From assembly GCA_036426205.1 (NCBI GenBank), contig CM071574.1, positions 13,879,124-13,943,123 of the forward strand: a DNA stretch of 64,000 bases, in the 5' to 3' direction. Source of the stretch: Ascaphus truei. Lineage: Eukaryota; Chordata; Amphibia; Anura; Ascaphidae. Position numbers and translations under genes: made by a program. Within the stretch, counting starts at the first letter, position 1; each line of letters begins with the position of its first letter. Positions 45,008 to 56,746 of the stretch are shown here, one piece after another. Below the pieces are notes generated by a model, which did not search any database, was not told the origin of the DNA, and worked only from the letters and a program-made list of their open reading frames with translations.

Positions 45008-45064
45008 TGCCGGGGGTCTCCGGTGCTGATATTAATGAATATCAGCTCTGGGGACCCCCGGCAG
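45008..45064. repeat. GC-rich hairpin
   Basis: GCCGGGGGTCTCCGG and its complement CTGGGGACCCCCGGC flank TGATATTAATGAATATCA, giving a hairpin of about 25-bp arms. The arms resemble those at 18937 and 52746. Confidence 0.8.
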
Positions 45065-45416
45065 CTATCCGATGCAGAAAAAAGCATTTCTCTAAGTCCT
45101 GCCTCGCCCCCTCTCAGCAGTTTCTCATCAGCCTCACCCCACTTTTCCTGGCGTGAGGATTTTGGGAGAATCTCGCCATTGTAGAGCCGCGATAGGCCTC
45201 GATAACCTAATCGCAGCTACTAGAATTGCACGAGTTTCAGAACCTGACGATAAGCCACCCGGCGATCTTTATTGATGGCTGAAAAATTTGGCGATTCATT
45301 CCTTTATCGCCCCTTATCGAGGCTTACAGATTCGCAGTAGGCATTTTGGCCTATAAGTGCACGATAAGTGGTTTATGAACACTTATACACTGCCGACACA
45401 CTTAATTGCAGTGCGG

Positions 45417-45750
45417 CCAGATCCGCAAGCCAGGAGATTTCACGGCTTGCTAGTGGCCGCCCCTCGGCGTGCCGCGCGTCATAGACGCGCGGTCACGCGT
45501 CTTCGGGAGCCTGCGCCCCTTGCACGCGCGTCCAGGGCTCCCCGAGGGAGCCCTGGTGTCCCGCGATGTGGGGGACGGCGGCAGGGGGTTCCGGGGGACC
45601 CGGCGGACCCGGCAGCGGTAGGGAGAGCACCCCGATCGGAGGGCGCTCTTCCGCTGCTTCGGCGCGCGCCCGTCACCCTCGGGCGCGCGCCAGGCTACTG
45701 CTGCGGCCAAGAACGGGCAAATGCTCGAATAAACTTGGCCGCAGCAGTAG
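45417..45750. repeat. Very GC- and CpG-rich block ending in a hairpin
   Basis: GC content is far above the surroundings. The right end is a hairpin, GCTACTGCTGCGGCCAAG against CTTGGCCGCAGCAGTAGC (about 45692-45751). The 45357-45755 reading frame is Arg/Pro/Ala-rich in all frames, as expected of GC-rich DNA, so I do not call it a gene. It may be the terminus of a CpG-rich MITE. Confidence 0.55.
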
Positions 45751-45751
45751 C

Positions 45752-46440
45752 ATAGGTCCTTAATCTCATCTGTGAAGTAGGTAGGTGGCGAGGTCTTGGG
45801 CCATGAGGGTGGAGAGGGGTGTATTTGTAGTCGGGAGCAGTTGTAGAGATATTGAGAATTGGAGGGGATCTAGGCTGTGTAGGTTTCTGTATGTGTGTGT
45901 GTGGATGTAGGTGTTGTGGGCGTTCCATAGAGTAGAGTGAGGTTAAAGGTTAGGATGTTATGATCAGAGAGAGGAAAGGGCATCTTAGAGGATTTATAGG
46001 CAGACAGAAGTGGGCATAAACCAGGTCAAGGGAGTTGCCATTACAGGACGTAGGAGAGGTGGTTGACTGGGTAAGACCGTTGGAACAGGTTAGAGAGATA
46101 AGATGGGCTGCTGAGGTGGCAGTGGGATTGTCAATAGGTATGTTAAAGTCTCCCAGTTTGACAGTAGGTGTGTCAGAAGAGAGGAAGTGATGGAGCTAGT
46201 CTGCAAAGTTGTCCAAAAATTGGGATTTAGGTCCAGGGGGACGATAGATTACAGCAAAACAGAGAGAAATTGGGGAAAGAGATGGAGAGCATGGACATCA
46301 AAGGATGACATAGAGAGGGAGGGAGAAGATTCTTCATTAGCACTGTGAATACTCGTTACCCAGTGATAGTGTTGCGGGTGAATGTAAAACTAGGTCATGG
46401 CTAAAATGTTGGAGAATAAGTGGGGTATATTACTATAACA
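45752..46440 (-). pseudogene. L2-like LINE endonuclease fragment
   Basis: On the minus strand, decayed frames give a P.GPKSQFLDNFAD stretch, GDFNIPIDNPTATSAAHL and a SDHNILTFNLTLL stretch further along, the hallmarks of the endonuclease second half. The reverse transcriptase is absent. It is a different copy from the one at 49043-51960, whose box reads GDFNCHID. Confidence 0.75.
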
Positions 46441-46540
46441 TTTGGAACAGGGTATACTAAAGTAGGCCAATTTTGCCTGAAATACCCCATTCGCCAGCGT
46501 TAATGGAGCTCAATTACTGCTTTGATAAGGTGATCAAGAG

Positions 46541-46732
46541 CAGGCCTACACAACTCCAGTCCTCGATGGCTGCAAACAGGCCAGGTTTTGAAGATATCCC
46601 TACTTCAGCACAGCTGCCTCAATTAGTGGCTCAGTATCACTGAAACACTAATTGAACAGCTGTGCTGAAGTAGGGATATCCTGAAAACCTAGCCTTTTTG
46701 TGGCCCTTGAGGACTGGAGTTGTGCAGGCCTG
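46541..46732. mobile_element. 192-bp hAT-type MITE
   Basis: Begins CAGGCCTACACAACTCCAGT and ends ACTGGAGTTGTGCAGGCCTG, flanked by ATCAAGAG (46533-46540) and ATCAAGAC (46733-46740), 7 of 8. The interior halves are inverted copies with CTTCAGCACAGCTGCCTCAA. Confidence 0.92.
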
Positions 46733-46740
46733 ATCAAGAC

Positions 46741-47167
46741 TGTAACATTTGGTTGGAGGCAAGGCCAGTTTAAGGGATTAAATACCCTTGCTTGATTTGG
46801 GTTTAGTTTGCCATGCTGGGGCCCAATTATTTGATGAGTTGAATTGTAATGGTTGGTGTTATGGGTTTAATCAGGGGCTCTACACAGGAGCTTTGCTACA
46901 CAGGATTCCTGGCTTTTATTCATCAAAAGGAACAACTCAAATAGCTTATTCAGCAAACGAAAAATAAAGAGTCCAACATACAGGTAGCAATACCTGGAAT
47001 TCTTGCTAGAGCCCTTGTGTAATGTTGCGGACTGCAGGACAGGATACAGACCCGCAGGACAGAGGTAGGGAGTAGTACACCAACCTTGTCCTGGGATCAG
47101 AGGCCTGGGATGCAGGGGTAGTCAATTCCAGTTCCGGGGTTGAAGCAGGCAGCAGGCAAAGGGTAGT
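46741..47167. other. Repeat-like sequence left of the solo LTR
   Basis: The words GGTTGAAGCAGGCAGCAGGC just left of the LTR and GGTCGAGGCAGGCGGCAGGC just right of it show that the LTR landed in a locally repeated motif. The family is not identified. Confidence 0.45.
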
Positions 47168-48221
47168 TGTCATGATCGGGGTATGAGGGGTTAATGGGAT
47201 CTGTGTATATGTTGATCTGAATCCCCCTGCTTCAGCGGAATTGCCTCAGGTCTAAGATGTATTCCCCTAGCAGTCTGTGTTATATTCTGGTATGTGTAGA
47301 AAATATGTCGGGAGGGAAAGAGTTAACCATATTGTGTATATGTTGATCTGCATCCTCATGCTTCAGTAGAATTAATTGCCATGTTATGTATTAACATGGA
47401 GAGAGGGTTAACTGTGTATTTGTCATAATGTAAACCCCATAGAACCATATCTCTATATGTGTTTGTGCTACAAGGCTGAAATTTGGATATGCTTTCCTAT
47501 GCAACGAAACACAGGTTGCATAGATATTGTTAATCTGATTTAAAATATGGGAGAAATAGTTATGTTATCACTGGTTTTTCTATAACTTTGGATATAAGTT
47601 TGGAGGCTCGCCAAATGGTCCCTTTGATATGTAATTGTACAATCAAAGGAGGCCACTTGAAAGGCTTCATTGCATATGCAGCCAGATCCCACAACTAGGT
47701 GATAACCATTTCACCTGTCAAAAGTGACACCCTACATGAAAGACCCCTGCCCAATAAGCATTTTTGCTAGACAGGATGGCAACAAAGGCATTATGTCATA
47801 GTTTTTCATAAATGGGCTGGCCAAGTAGCCACAGGGGAGGGTTGAATTAATGAGGGGCTGGGTAAACCCAGCTTTTTTTGTTACCTGGCAACCTGTGATT
47901 GGGTCAAGATTTGTCTTCACCAATAACTGAACTGCCATGGTAGGAATGGGGGTCTGCGTCTATATAGTTGCGTGCACCCGTTATTCCTGTGTTGGTTGCT
48001 GTCGTTTTGTCGTGCTTGTTGTAACCTATAACAACTAAGGAGCTGCTATTCTGCTGAATATCTCCTTGTCCAACCTCAGTAAGTGTAAATATTTCTGTAA
48101 TGTTATTTGCTTGATGTATTGTCTGTTCTGCTCATAGGAAATAATCTCATTCAGTTAACTATATCCTAGTCTTGTTCAATCTGGCCCGGTTATTGTATAT
48201 ATGTGCTTTTCTCTCGTGACA
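47168..48221 (+). mobile_element. Solo LTR with exact 5-bp duplication
   Basis: Runs from TGTCATGATCGGGG to CTCTCGTGACA (TG...CA ends) and is flanked by GTAGT on both sides (47163-47167 and 48222-48226). It contains a repeated internal word, TGTGTATATGTTGATCTG (47204 and 47334), before CATCC/AATCC and TTCAG. It is 1054 bp with no adjacent gag-pol, so it is most likely a solo LTR left by recombination. A 5-bp duplication fits Gypsy or retrovirus-like elements. I see no protein remains. Confidence 0.85.
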
Positions 48222-49042
48222 GTAGTCAGTTCCGTTCCGAGGTCGAGGCAGGCGGCAGGCAAGGGATAGTCAGGTCCAAACGAGATCCAAGCACAGACAG
48301 GCAAAACAGGGGCAAAGGCAGAGCTTAGACAGAACAAGGTACCAAGAAATTTGCACGAGCAAAGTCCAGTAGCAACTGCCTACTATTTAAAGGCCAGAGG
48401 CAGCTGCTGGCAATGAGAACCAAAGAGAGGCTGATTTACTAAGTGCAGGAATGCCAGGAAGCAAAATAGTCACTGTAGTATCAGTGAGGGTGTGAAGTCA
48501 TAGCCTTCGGCAGCCATCTTGGATTTTCAGACAGATCCCTTATACCTTGGCAGAAGGGATAATACCTTTAGAGGGCAAATATAGCCTGCTGGCACTCATA
48601 GCAGCCTGTCTTTAGTCAGAGTCGGGAGGGTTCTCCAAGAAGCTGCCTTTAAAGCATGATAATCCGTGAAGCTAGGGTTCACTTGAGTCCTGCTCTCAGG
48701 CACCAAAAGCTCATGGAAAAGCCAGACCTTGATTACAGGTACAGGTACCAGGGTGTATTCCAGGGTAACAGGACTTTCCCTGTTATACTTGGTATATACA
48801 GTAGTTGGTCAAATCTCTTTGGGCTACTGTATGTACTGGTCTGGAGTATAGCAGCAGCGGAGATCATAAGCCGCAGTAATTATGTGGGCTCAAGATCCCT
48901 TGCAGTCTAGCAAGATCATCTTATTGTTTATATAATTGAATAATGCCAGGGCCTTGTTTTTCCAAAGAAGCGCTGCATGTTTATTTAATTCAAAGGGAAG
49001 GTATGGATCCACAGGTTCTACAACCTGCACTGGTCATATTTA
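48222..49042. other. Unassigned sequence
   Basis: Contains the flanking repeat motif noted at 46741 and otherwise nothing recognised. Confidence 0.4.
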
Positions 49043-49338
49043 TGTTGTATTGTATTGTATTGTATGTCTTTATTTATATAGTGCCATTAGTGTACATAGC
49101 GCTTCACAGTAGTAATACATGTGGTAATCAAATAAATAACAGATAATATAAATAACAGATCACGGGAATAAGTGCTTTAGACATAAAAGTAACATTTCGG
49201 AAGAGGAGTCCCTGCCCCGAGGAGCTTACAGTCTAATTGGTAGGTAGGGAGAACGTACAGAGACAGTAGGAGGGAGTTCTGGTAAGTGCGTCTGCAGGGG
49301 GCCAAGCATTATGTATCGTGTTTAGAATATCCACAGTG

Positions 49339-49710
49339 CTATTCATATGCTTCTTTAAGCAAGTGTGTCTTAAGGTGGGTATTAAAGGTGGATAGAGAGG
49401 GTGCTAGTCGGGTACTGAGGGGAAGGGCATTCCAGAGGTGTGGGGCAGTCAGTGAAAAAGGTTTACAGGTGGAGCAGGGTTTAGATACAAAGGGGGTAGA
49501 AAGAAGCATCCTTGAGAAGAACGCAAGAGTCTGGATGGTGGCATACCGAAAATTAGGGATGAGATGTAGGAGGGGCAGAAGAATGTAAAGCTTTAAAAGT
49601 GAGGAGAAGAATGGAGTGTGAGATGCGGGATTTGATCGGAAGCCCGAGAGGGATTTTAGCAGGGAGGACGCTGAGACAGATTTAGAGAGTGAGTGATTCT
49701 GGCAGCACAT
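49339..49710 (-). pseudogene. L2-like ORF2 C-terminus
   Basis: A 123-codon frame ends in APHLWNALPLSTRLAPSLST, then THLKTHLLKEAYE, the classical end of L2 ORF2. It includes the RYATIQTLAFFSR segment upstream. It is intact locally but isolated by frameshifts. Confidence 0.85.
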
Positions 49711-49843
49711 TAGGATAGATTGTAGGGGAGACAGGTGAGAGCAGGAAGGCCGGACAGCAGGAGGTTACAGTAATCAAGATGGAGAGAATGAGGGCCTGAG
49801 TCAGAGTTTTAGCAGTCGAACAACAGAGAAAGGGCGTACTTAG

Positions 49844-50612
49844 TTATATTGCGAGGGAAAAAGCGACAAGTTTTAGAAATGTTTTGTATATGTAGGGGCG
49901 AATGTGAGAGAGGAGTCGAACGTGATCCCTAGGCAGCGTGCTTGGGCTACTGGGTGAATGATTGTAGTTCCACAGTAATGTGGAAGGAGGTAGTAGGGCC
50001 AGGTTGGGAGGGAGTATAAGGAGCTCTGTTTTAGCCATGTTGAGTTTAAGGCGTCGGAGGGCCATCCAGGATGATATAGCAGAAGAGACATTCAGAAACT
50101 TGTTGTTTGTACAGCAGTGTAAGGTCAGGTGTTTGAAAAGTATATTTGTGTGTCGTCGGCATAGAGGTGATAATTAAACCCACAAAGAATGTTATTAGAT
50201 CACCTAGAGAGAGTGTGTACAGAGAAAGAGAAGAGGCCAGGACAGAGCCCTGGGGTACCCCCACAAGAGAGATCAATAGGAGGAGGAGGTGTTAGCAGAA
50301 GAGACACTAAAGTAGCATGGGAGAGGTAGGATGAGATCCAGATAGAGCTTTGTTCCGAATACCTAGAGTATGGAGAATGTGGAGGAGAAAGAGGGTGGTC
50401 CACGGTGTCAAATGGGCAGAGAGAGGCTCGAGTAGTAATATGAGCAGAGTGTAATGATCTCTGTCTTTGGCAGCATGGGAGGTCGTCATTATTTTGTGAG
50501 GGCTGTTTTGTGATGGTGAGCGTGTGGAAGCAATTGTAGAGGGTCTAGAGGAATAGGTGTGAGAAAATGGAGCAAGCGAGAGAATACAAGACTTAAAGTA
50601 GTTTAAGAGCAA
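49844..50612 (-). pseudogene. L2-like reverse transcriptase remains
   Basis: Overlapping short frames carry a motif B-like VPQGSVLASSL (50276 side) and LNMAKTELLILPPNLALL (the region after the YxDD box), with frameshifts between them. The YxDD box itself is not clear in one frame. Confidence 0.7.
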
Positions 50613-51960
50613 AAGGCAGGAGAGGAGGACAGGTCGATAGTTAGTAAAGACAGGTAGGGGTCAAGCTTGCTGTTTTTGAGTAATGGATGGACTGTGGCAT
50701 GTTGAAGGAGGATGGAATGTTCCGAGCAGAAAGAGGAGTTAAAAATTGTGAAGTGTAGGGATTATAGAGGAGCTAGAGGGGTTTAGGAGATGGGAGGGAA
50801 TGGTGTCAAGAGGTGCAATGTAGAGGGAGAAGAGGAGATCAAAAGCGACAATCCCCTACTCTGAACAGTGGAAAAAGACTCAAGGAAGGCAGGAGGAGAG
50901 TTAGGAAGAGTGTGTAGGAGTGGGGGAAGACAACAGAGGGGATGTTCTGCCGATGGATTCCCATCCTTTCCTTAAAATAGAGCACATAGCAAGTCCTCGG
51001 CAGAGATGGAGAAGGAGAGGCAGCTGAGGGTGGTTTGAGTGAGTATAAAAGACAGAGAACAGTCGGCGTGGGTTAGGACTTGTGCATGTTGATTAGTGCA
51101 GAAAAGAAGGCTTGTTTTAGCTTGCGAGAGGCAGAGTTGAAACAGGTAGCATAAATTTGTAGTGAAGGAAGTCTGCGAGAGTGTGAGACTTCCTCCAGAG
51201 GCGTTCAGAGGAACGAGTGGGAGGAATGCAGAATGCGCGTTGTGGAATTTAGCCAGGGTTTAGGGTTAGAAGGGCGAGGCGGCAGAGAGAAAGGGGGCAT
51301 GTAGATCACAGAGACGAGACAGACAGAAAGTTGTACTTTCTGACCAGGTGTCAGGGTCTGTACAGAGTGGCTAGAGCGAGGGATGAGGAGGAGCGTAAGT
51401 GGACTCAAAGTCAGGTAAGTGAATATGAGCGCAGGTTTCTGCCAGAACCCGGGGGGGTGTAAGTGAGTGTGGAGAGGGGAGAAGCGAGATAAGAGAATGA
51501 GATGAGATGATGGCGATTCAGAGAGGAAAAGGGGAAAAGAATGTAGAAAATCAGAAGAGAAGTTTTTAGTGAAAACACAGGTCTAAGTAGTGGCCATCCT
51601 TGTGGGTGCTGGCTGCAGTCCACTGTTGAAGGCCAAAGAAGAGGAAGGAGAAGAAAGACGGGAAGCCCAAGAGACGAGGGGGCATCAATGTGGCAATTGA
51701 AGTCCCCAAGGGATAGAACAGGGGGCAGTCTGAGGAGAGAAGAAAGAGACAGACAGATTCAAGTGAGAGAGAAAGCAGAAGGCGGGATAGTAAGGTAGGG
51801 GGCGTAGATGACCGCACATGAACAGGGAGTGAAGGAAGAAGATACTGGACAGTGTGAGCCTCAAAGAGGGAAAAGCAAGAGAGGGGGAAAGGAAGGTTCG
51901 GTAACGGCAGGCAGACAGAGATGAAGCAGGAGCCACGCCTCCACCCCTGCCATGTTCCTT

Positions 51961-52687
51961 CATTGGTTCATGGGACACACTGCACCCTGTAAAGCATTGT
52001 GTGGTACATAACTTTTTTTTATCTTTAAGCCATACACTATATAATAAATGGTGTCTTCTTTTGTGCTCTATTTCCTATAAAGTGTATATTTTTAAGGCCC
52101 TTAGGACCATCTGGAGAATTATAGATTGCTTATTAATTATAATACATTTTTACATCATTCCTGCATATGAAATATATACATTACATGGTTGGAAGAAATA
52201 ACTAATTTACCTTAAATACCAATACAGTACAACAATTACTGAATGCTTTGTGCCAAATGCTAATATATCCTACTTTGGGAATTGTTATAAACCCTCTATC
52301 TAACATAAATGCTTGCATTTTTGTGTAAACACAATCAGAGATTTGCAGAAACCCAGTGAACCATGTTTGTTATAGTTGCCAGGAATAGCTACAAAAGAGG
52401 TCAGAGGTCCAATGTCTTCATGCAGAGACAGATCATGTTCTAGCTGGTACTGAGAAGGAAAAAAACAGTAGGCGATGCTTTAATGAATAGCTTATCATGT
52501 GGAACACACCATGTGATAATAGTAGTGCTGGTTAGGAAAGATGGAAGTACAAACATGAAGGGTTTAGCTTGCAAAAGGTGCATGTGTAAGAATCGTAAAA
52601 CATAAAATGAGCACAGCGGAATTTTCACATTCAAATATAAAGCAATGTACAAAGCAAATTCAAATATGAAATTATCATCTCTGCCAT
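51961..52687. other. Unassigned AT-rich sequence
   Basis: Nothing recognised. Confidence 0.4.
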
Positions 52688-52691
52688 TTAA

Positions 52692-53125
52692 AGTGGCAAT
52701 CCAAGCGGTTTTTATTTTTTAACATTTATTGAAATAGTTTTTTACAGGATTGAAGCAGGGGGTCTCTGGAGGTGAACATTGTTAATGCCGGCTCCGGGGA
52801 CCCCTTGCTCCCGGAGATACTTACCTCTATAAGGGGTGACGGTAGCTGCTCTGTGTCATTGCTAACTGGGAAGTAATGTCCGCTTTTCAAAACTCCCATG
52901 CCCTGCAGGCCAATAGGAAGCCATGACATCATCAGGGTCGGCTTCCTATTGGCCCGCGTGACACGGGAGCTTTAAACTTTAAACCCAAGCTAGCTCAGTC
53001 TCTTACACAGGTTAATCTCACCAGAAATTAATTGGGGTTCAGCTCCTGGGACCCCCTGCGTCAATTCCGTGTAAAAAATTAAATAAATAAATGTAAAAAA
53101 AAAAAAAAGCGCTTGGATTGCTCAT
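52692..53125. mobile_element. TTAA-flanked MITE
   Basis: The ends AGTGGCAATCCAAGCG and CGCTTGGATTGCTCAT are inverted copies with three mismatches near the tips, and TTAA lies on both sides (52688-52691 and 53126-53129). Internally it has the GAAGCAGGGGGTCTC and GGACCCCCTGCGTC arms shared with 18937. TTAA duplication suggests a piggyBac-like origin, although AT-rich flanks make TTAA common. Confidence 0.6.
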
Positions 53126-53129
53126 TTAA

Positions 53130-53944
53130 CATTTCAAATTTGCAATTCTGATCATTTATTTTTTAAATATATATTTAATAAGTAAGTTGCATCTAAAAGA
53201 TATAGTCATAGTGACGGAAAGCGATAAAAAAAGAAAGCACCCAAAACGTTATTACAAATTGGCAAGATTCTCTTGCCTATATTTAAAAAATGCATAAGCG
53301 TGTTTGTGAGTGCAATTGTCATTGAAGTGAACAGCTTGTTGACTTGAATTCTTTAGTGAATCTAGCCGTTTAATGAATCTATACCATTGGATTGGAAGTG
53401 TTAGCTCAGTACAAATCAGTAGCAGAGGAGGGGAATGTTGTTTAAAGTTAACCTTGTATGAACTGTATCTTCTAAGGTATTAGCAACCTGATTGGAATTA
53501 CAGGTAAAACTAAAGTCCCACATCTCGGCCAGTTGTCTAAAGGGAAGGTGCTGTGAGCCTATGAGAAGTGAAGTTAATGAAGAATTTCCTAGGTAGGCCA
53601 TAATATTCATATTACCGGGCATATACACACATATTACATAAAAATATCTAAACATATTATACTACTATTAAAAGAATAATGATTAAGTTCTGTGAGAGAC
53701 GGTACTATGGGAAATTACACAGTGTAAATAAATAGCACTGCATAGTTCCTGAGAATTGTGCTGTGTAAAAGTGAAAAAAAGGCGCTAACTCTACTAGTGT
53801 TCACTACTAATATAAAGTGAATTAATCTTAAATCTAGTGATATAAAAAATGTAAAATAGTGCACACGTGATAAATGACGTGAATAAATGTGTACATAAAC
53901 CTCCTGCTCAAACCAGCCGGTTAGGGAAGGTTCCACTGGTCCCT
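53130..53944. other. Unassigned AT-rich sequence
   Basis: Nothing recognised. Confidence 0.4.
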
Positions 53945-54797
53945 CAATTCGTACAGATTCGAATGTGTCCAGGGGGAGCATGGAAGGAAAATGAAAATAA
54001 ACACAATCTAAGTGTAGACTGTTTTGATAATAAATGGGTTAATACAATGGTGTATTTGGCTCGTATGTGTTGCCTACTCACAGGATCAGACAAAAAACGG
54101 GCAGTGTGACACAGTGGTCTTAGCGGAATGGATCTGTGGATTCCGCCAACCTCGGTGCGCCGCGATGCGTGGGATACTGCTACGCTGACGTTCCCTCCTC
54201 TCAGCCCCCTCCTGGGTGCTAGGGCGTCGGATGCTCTGGTCCCTGCGCTGCCCGTTGGTTTCGGTGTGTGTCTTTGGCTCCCTCAGATGCGCCCCGTCAT
54301 GTCTCAACCGGTGGACTCCGATGCGTCACTTCCGGTTCATCGCGATACGTCAATTCACCGGTGGAGGGCTCCCATCTCCATCCCTACTTCTCTCTCCCAG
54401 TAGGCGGGTACCCACTCTATGTGTTTCCCCAATCGGTACGTGGCTTCGTCAGGAGTGTCCTACGCGTTTCGCCAATCGGTACGTGGCTGACCGAAAGCCA
54501 CGTACCGATTGGCGAAACGCGTAGAGTGGTACCCAGGAGGGGGCTGAGAGGAGGGAACGTCCAGCGTAGCAGTATCCCACGCATCGCAGGCGCACCGGAG
54601 GTGGCGGAATCCACAGATCCATTCCGCTAAGACCACTGTGTCACACTGCCCGTTTTTTGTCTGAATCCTGTGAGTAGGCAACACATACGAGCCAAGATAC
54701 ACCATTGTAATAACCCATTTATTATCAAACAGTCTACACTTAGATTGTGTTTTATTTTCATTTTCCTTCCATGCTCCCCCGGATCACATACGAATTA
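53945..54797. mobile_element. 850-bp foldback element with long arms
   Basis: The left arm (about 53945-54217) and right arm (about 54531-54797) are inverted copies, with GGGGGAGCATGGAAGGAAAA, GTGTGACACAGTGGTCTTAG and CCTCTCAGCCCCCTCCTGGG against their complements. The loop holds CRE- and CpG-rich sequence and a perfect hairpin. All reading frames across it mirror each other, as expected of a palindrome. Confidence 0.85.
54460..54524. repeat. Perfect 29-bp hairpin in the foldback loop
   Basis: The arms CTACGCGTTTCGCC.. (54460-54488) and ..GGCGAAACGCGTAG (54496-54524) are perfectly complementary over 29 bp around the 7-nt loop GACCGAA. A partial direct copy of the arm (CCAATCGGTACGTGGCT) lies just upstream at about 54429. 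Confidence 0.95.
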
Positions 54798-55190
54798 GTT
54801 CCTGAGAATTGTCTGTAATTCTATGCTAACAACACACAATGCATTGTGTTATACATGTGAAGGGCAAAGAAGTGGGCTAACAGCCAACAGTGAGACGTTA
54901 TCAACGTTATTGCAACCTGTGGCACCATCCCATGAGGGTAGCACAATAGCCCTGCCCCCTTCATGCACAGGGCTGATTCAAAACAATGCCCACTTTTCCC
55001 ACTGGAGCGTTGCGTATGTCCCACTGCAACGTTCCATGGGTTGCAATTATATTGGTACATCTGTACATGGCACTTCACTGTAGAATGAGATACTCCACTG
55101 TGTGTGATACCATAACTCTAGGTAACAAGCAATGATGGTAATCATCATATATGTGCAGCCAGGGCTGGTCCAAACTGCCTCTCTGCCTCC
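54798..55190. other. Unassigned sequence
   Basis: Nothing recognised. Confidence 0.4.
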
Positions 55191-55858
55191 TGTCACGTAA
55201 GTCCTTTGTAGCTACAGGCTGTGACAGGCTATCCTAGGGCTTTAAACCCCCTCATGCTGACTCTCTGAGTGACAGAAGAGGTGGTGCCACAAGGGTCTGT
55301 GTACAGCCAATAGTGGTACAGACCTTGTGCCATCCCCTTCTGGTGCATCAGAGAGGAAGTACTAAATTATAGTTCAGCTCCCACCCTCCTGGGGTGAGGA
55401 AGCAAGAAGTTGAGCTCTCATCTGGCAGTGAGACATGCATTCAGTCCCTCATGGGCTGACTGAGCAAAAGAGATTATAGGCCTCAAGTCTACCAGAGAGC
55501 CAAGGCACCATCCAGAGGTCTTGGGCCCATATCAATCCTCATGCATACGCTGTACTGCTAGCAGTGGCTGCAACAATAAATCATCCCCTTTTGTATACCC
55601 CTGCTGAGCTCTCGGTCTATTGGGTAGAGGTAAGGATGGAAACTGCCCTAGTGGGGGACAGTCTCTGGAAATCCTGGAGCCCACTGGAGCTGGAGGCGCT
55701 GACACTCTGAGTGAACATTGACGAACTACAAAAGCTTTCCTGTTCCCCACACCATCACAGACCACTCAGCTCTCCTGGACCCTCACAGGTATGCACGCAC
55801 CACAAACAGAAGTAACCAGTAGCAACATCTTCCAAAGCGGGGGGGAAACTGTGCTACA
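55191..55858 (+). mobile_element. Candidate LTR
   Basis: Starts TGTCACGTAAGTCC and ends CTGTGCTACA, with an AATAAATC word (about 55574) and a GCTGGAGGCGCTGACAC motif (about 55688-55704) like the GGTGGAGGCGCTG motif of the LTRs at 26806 and 60861. No target duplication is seen, so the limits are uncertain. Confidence 0.4.
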
Positions 55859-56071
55859 TATGAAAAGAGGTTTTTGAAGTAATTGTCAGAAATTATAAAC
55901 ATATCCATTGTGCTCAATAGAATTATTTCATAATTTGAGTACGATAATCATTATCTGAGTATAACAGGAAGCCAGGAGCTGCTTCCATATTCACGGAGAG
56001 GTACTGTAGCTTTAGTACCTATTATATTTGGCTGACCATATATTTTAGTTTAGTTCATATATGTTAGCTCT

Positions 56072-56150
56072 TTACTTTGTGCCCAGGACATACTTGAAAA
56101 TGAGGGGTAACTATCAATGTATTTTTTTCCTGGTAATTTTAAATTAAATA
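56072..56150 (+). mobile_element. Short L2-like LINE 3' end
   Basis: GTGCCCAGGACATACTTGAA, then GAGGGGTAACTATCAATGTA and CCTGGTAA match, in inverted orientation, the 3' UTR at 23850-23945. Only about 80 bp survive. Confidence 0.75.
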
Positions 56151-56744
56151 TATTTTAGTTTGATGCTTGGACTGTTCAAATCTCAAACACCATACAGAAC
56201 ACCAATAGAGGTGTGTATCTTTCATTTTATACAGTGTATATAATTGGTCGACAAATCACCCAAAAATCTACTCGCCGAACCAAAAAATCTACTCGCCACC
56301 TAGCCACGCCCATAGCCCCATCCCACTTTAAAACATTTTTTGAAAATTCCTAGTAAGAATTAATAACATTAGCTTTTGACATAAGTTTATTTATTGTATT
56401 ACATATATACTTTACTACAATTAGTCCTTGTTACATGTGTTTGTGTGTGTGTCTGTGTGAATAGTTTCCTGCACCCATTAACCAGTGTCTGGATGCCCCT
56501 GCTTCACAATATCTAAAGAAGCAATCCTACCTGGGATCTTACCTGATCCGCAGTCCCTCAATGTCCAGGTAACCTCATTTCCGCAATGTTATACATTGGA
56601 GGGGAGGTGTTCCCTACCTGTCTTATGGGTTAGGGGGAAATCCGATGTCTCCTGTGTGAAGCTTGAGAGTCAGAAGGAAGAAAGCAGTATAGGTTATTTC
56701 GGTGTAGGTATAGGGCAGTTAAGATATATAGGGTAAATAAGATA
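56151..56744. other. Unassigned sequence
   Basis: The word AAAATCTACTCGCC occurs twice in tandem (56264-56303). Otherwise nothing is recognised. Confidence 0.4.
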
Positions 56745-56746
56745 TC

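Larger units (their letters stand above)
49043..51960 (-). mobile_element. L2-like LINE, 5'-truncated and decayed
   Basis: On the minus strand the order is: a GDFNCHID-type endonuclease box (about 51710), WNYNHSPSSP and LNMAKTELLILPP (after the reverse transcriptase, about 50050), a VPQGSVL-like motif B (about 50265), and the tail APHLWNALPLSTRLAPSLST with THLLKEAYE (about 49345-49450). The 3' end has a TTGTA repeat tail (49043-49066) and the UTR shared with 28043 and 30209. Many frameshifts and stops are present. Confidence 0.85.

Noticed and set aside
45357..45755. Arg/Ala/Pro-rich 132-codon frame and its shadows
   Set aside because: Long frames in several phases at once are expected in a very GC-rich block; no domain is visible.
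54086..54705. Mirrored Arg/Thr-rich frames around 54.1-54.7 kb
   Set aside because: They arise on both strands because the DNA is a foldback palindrome.
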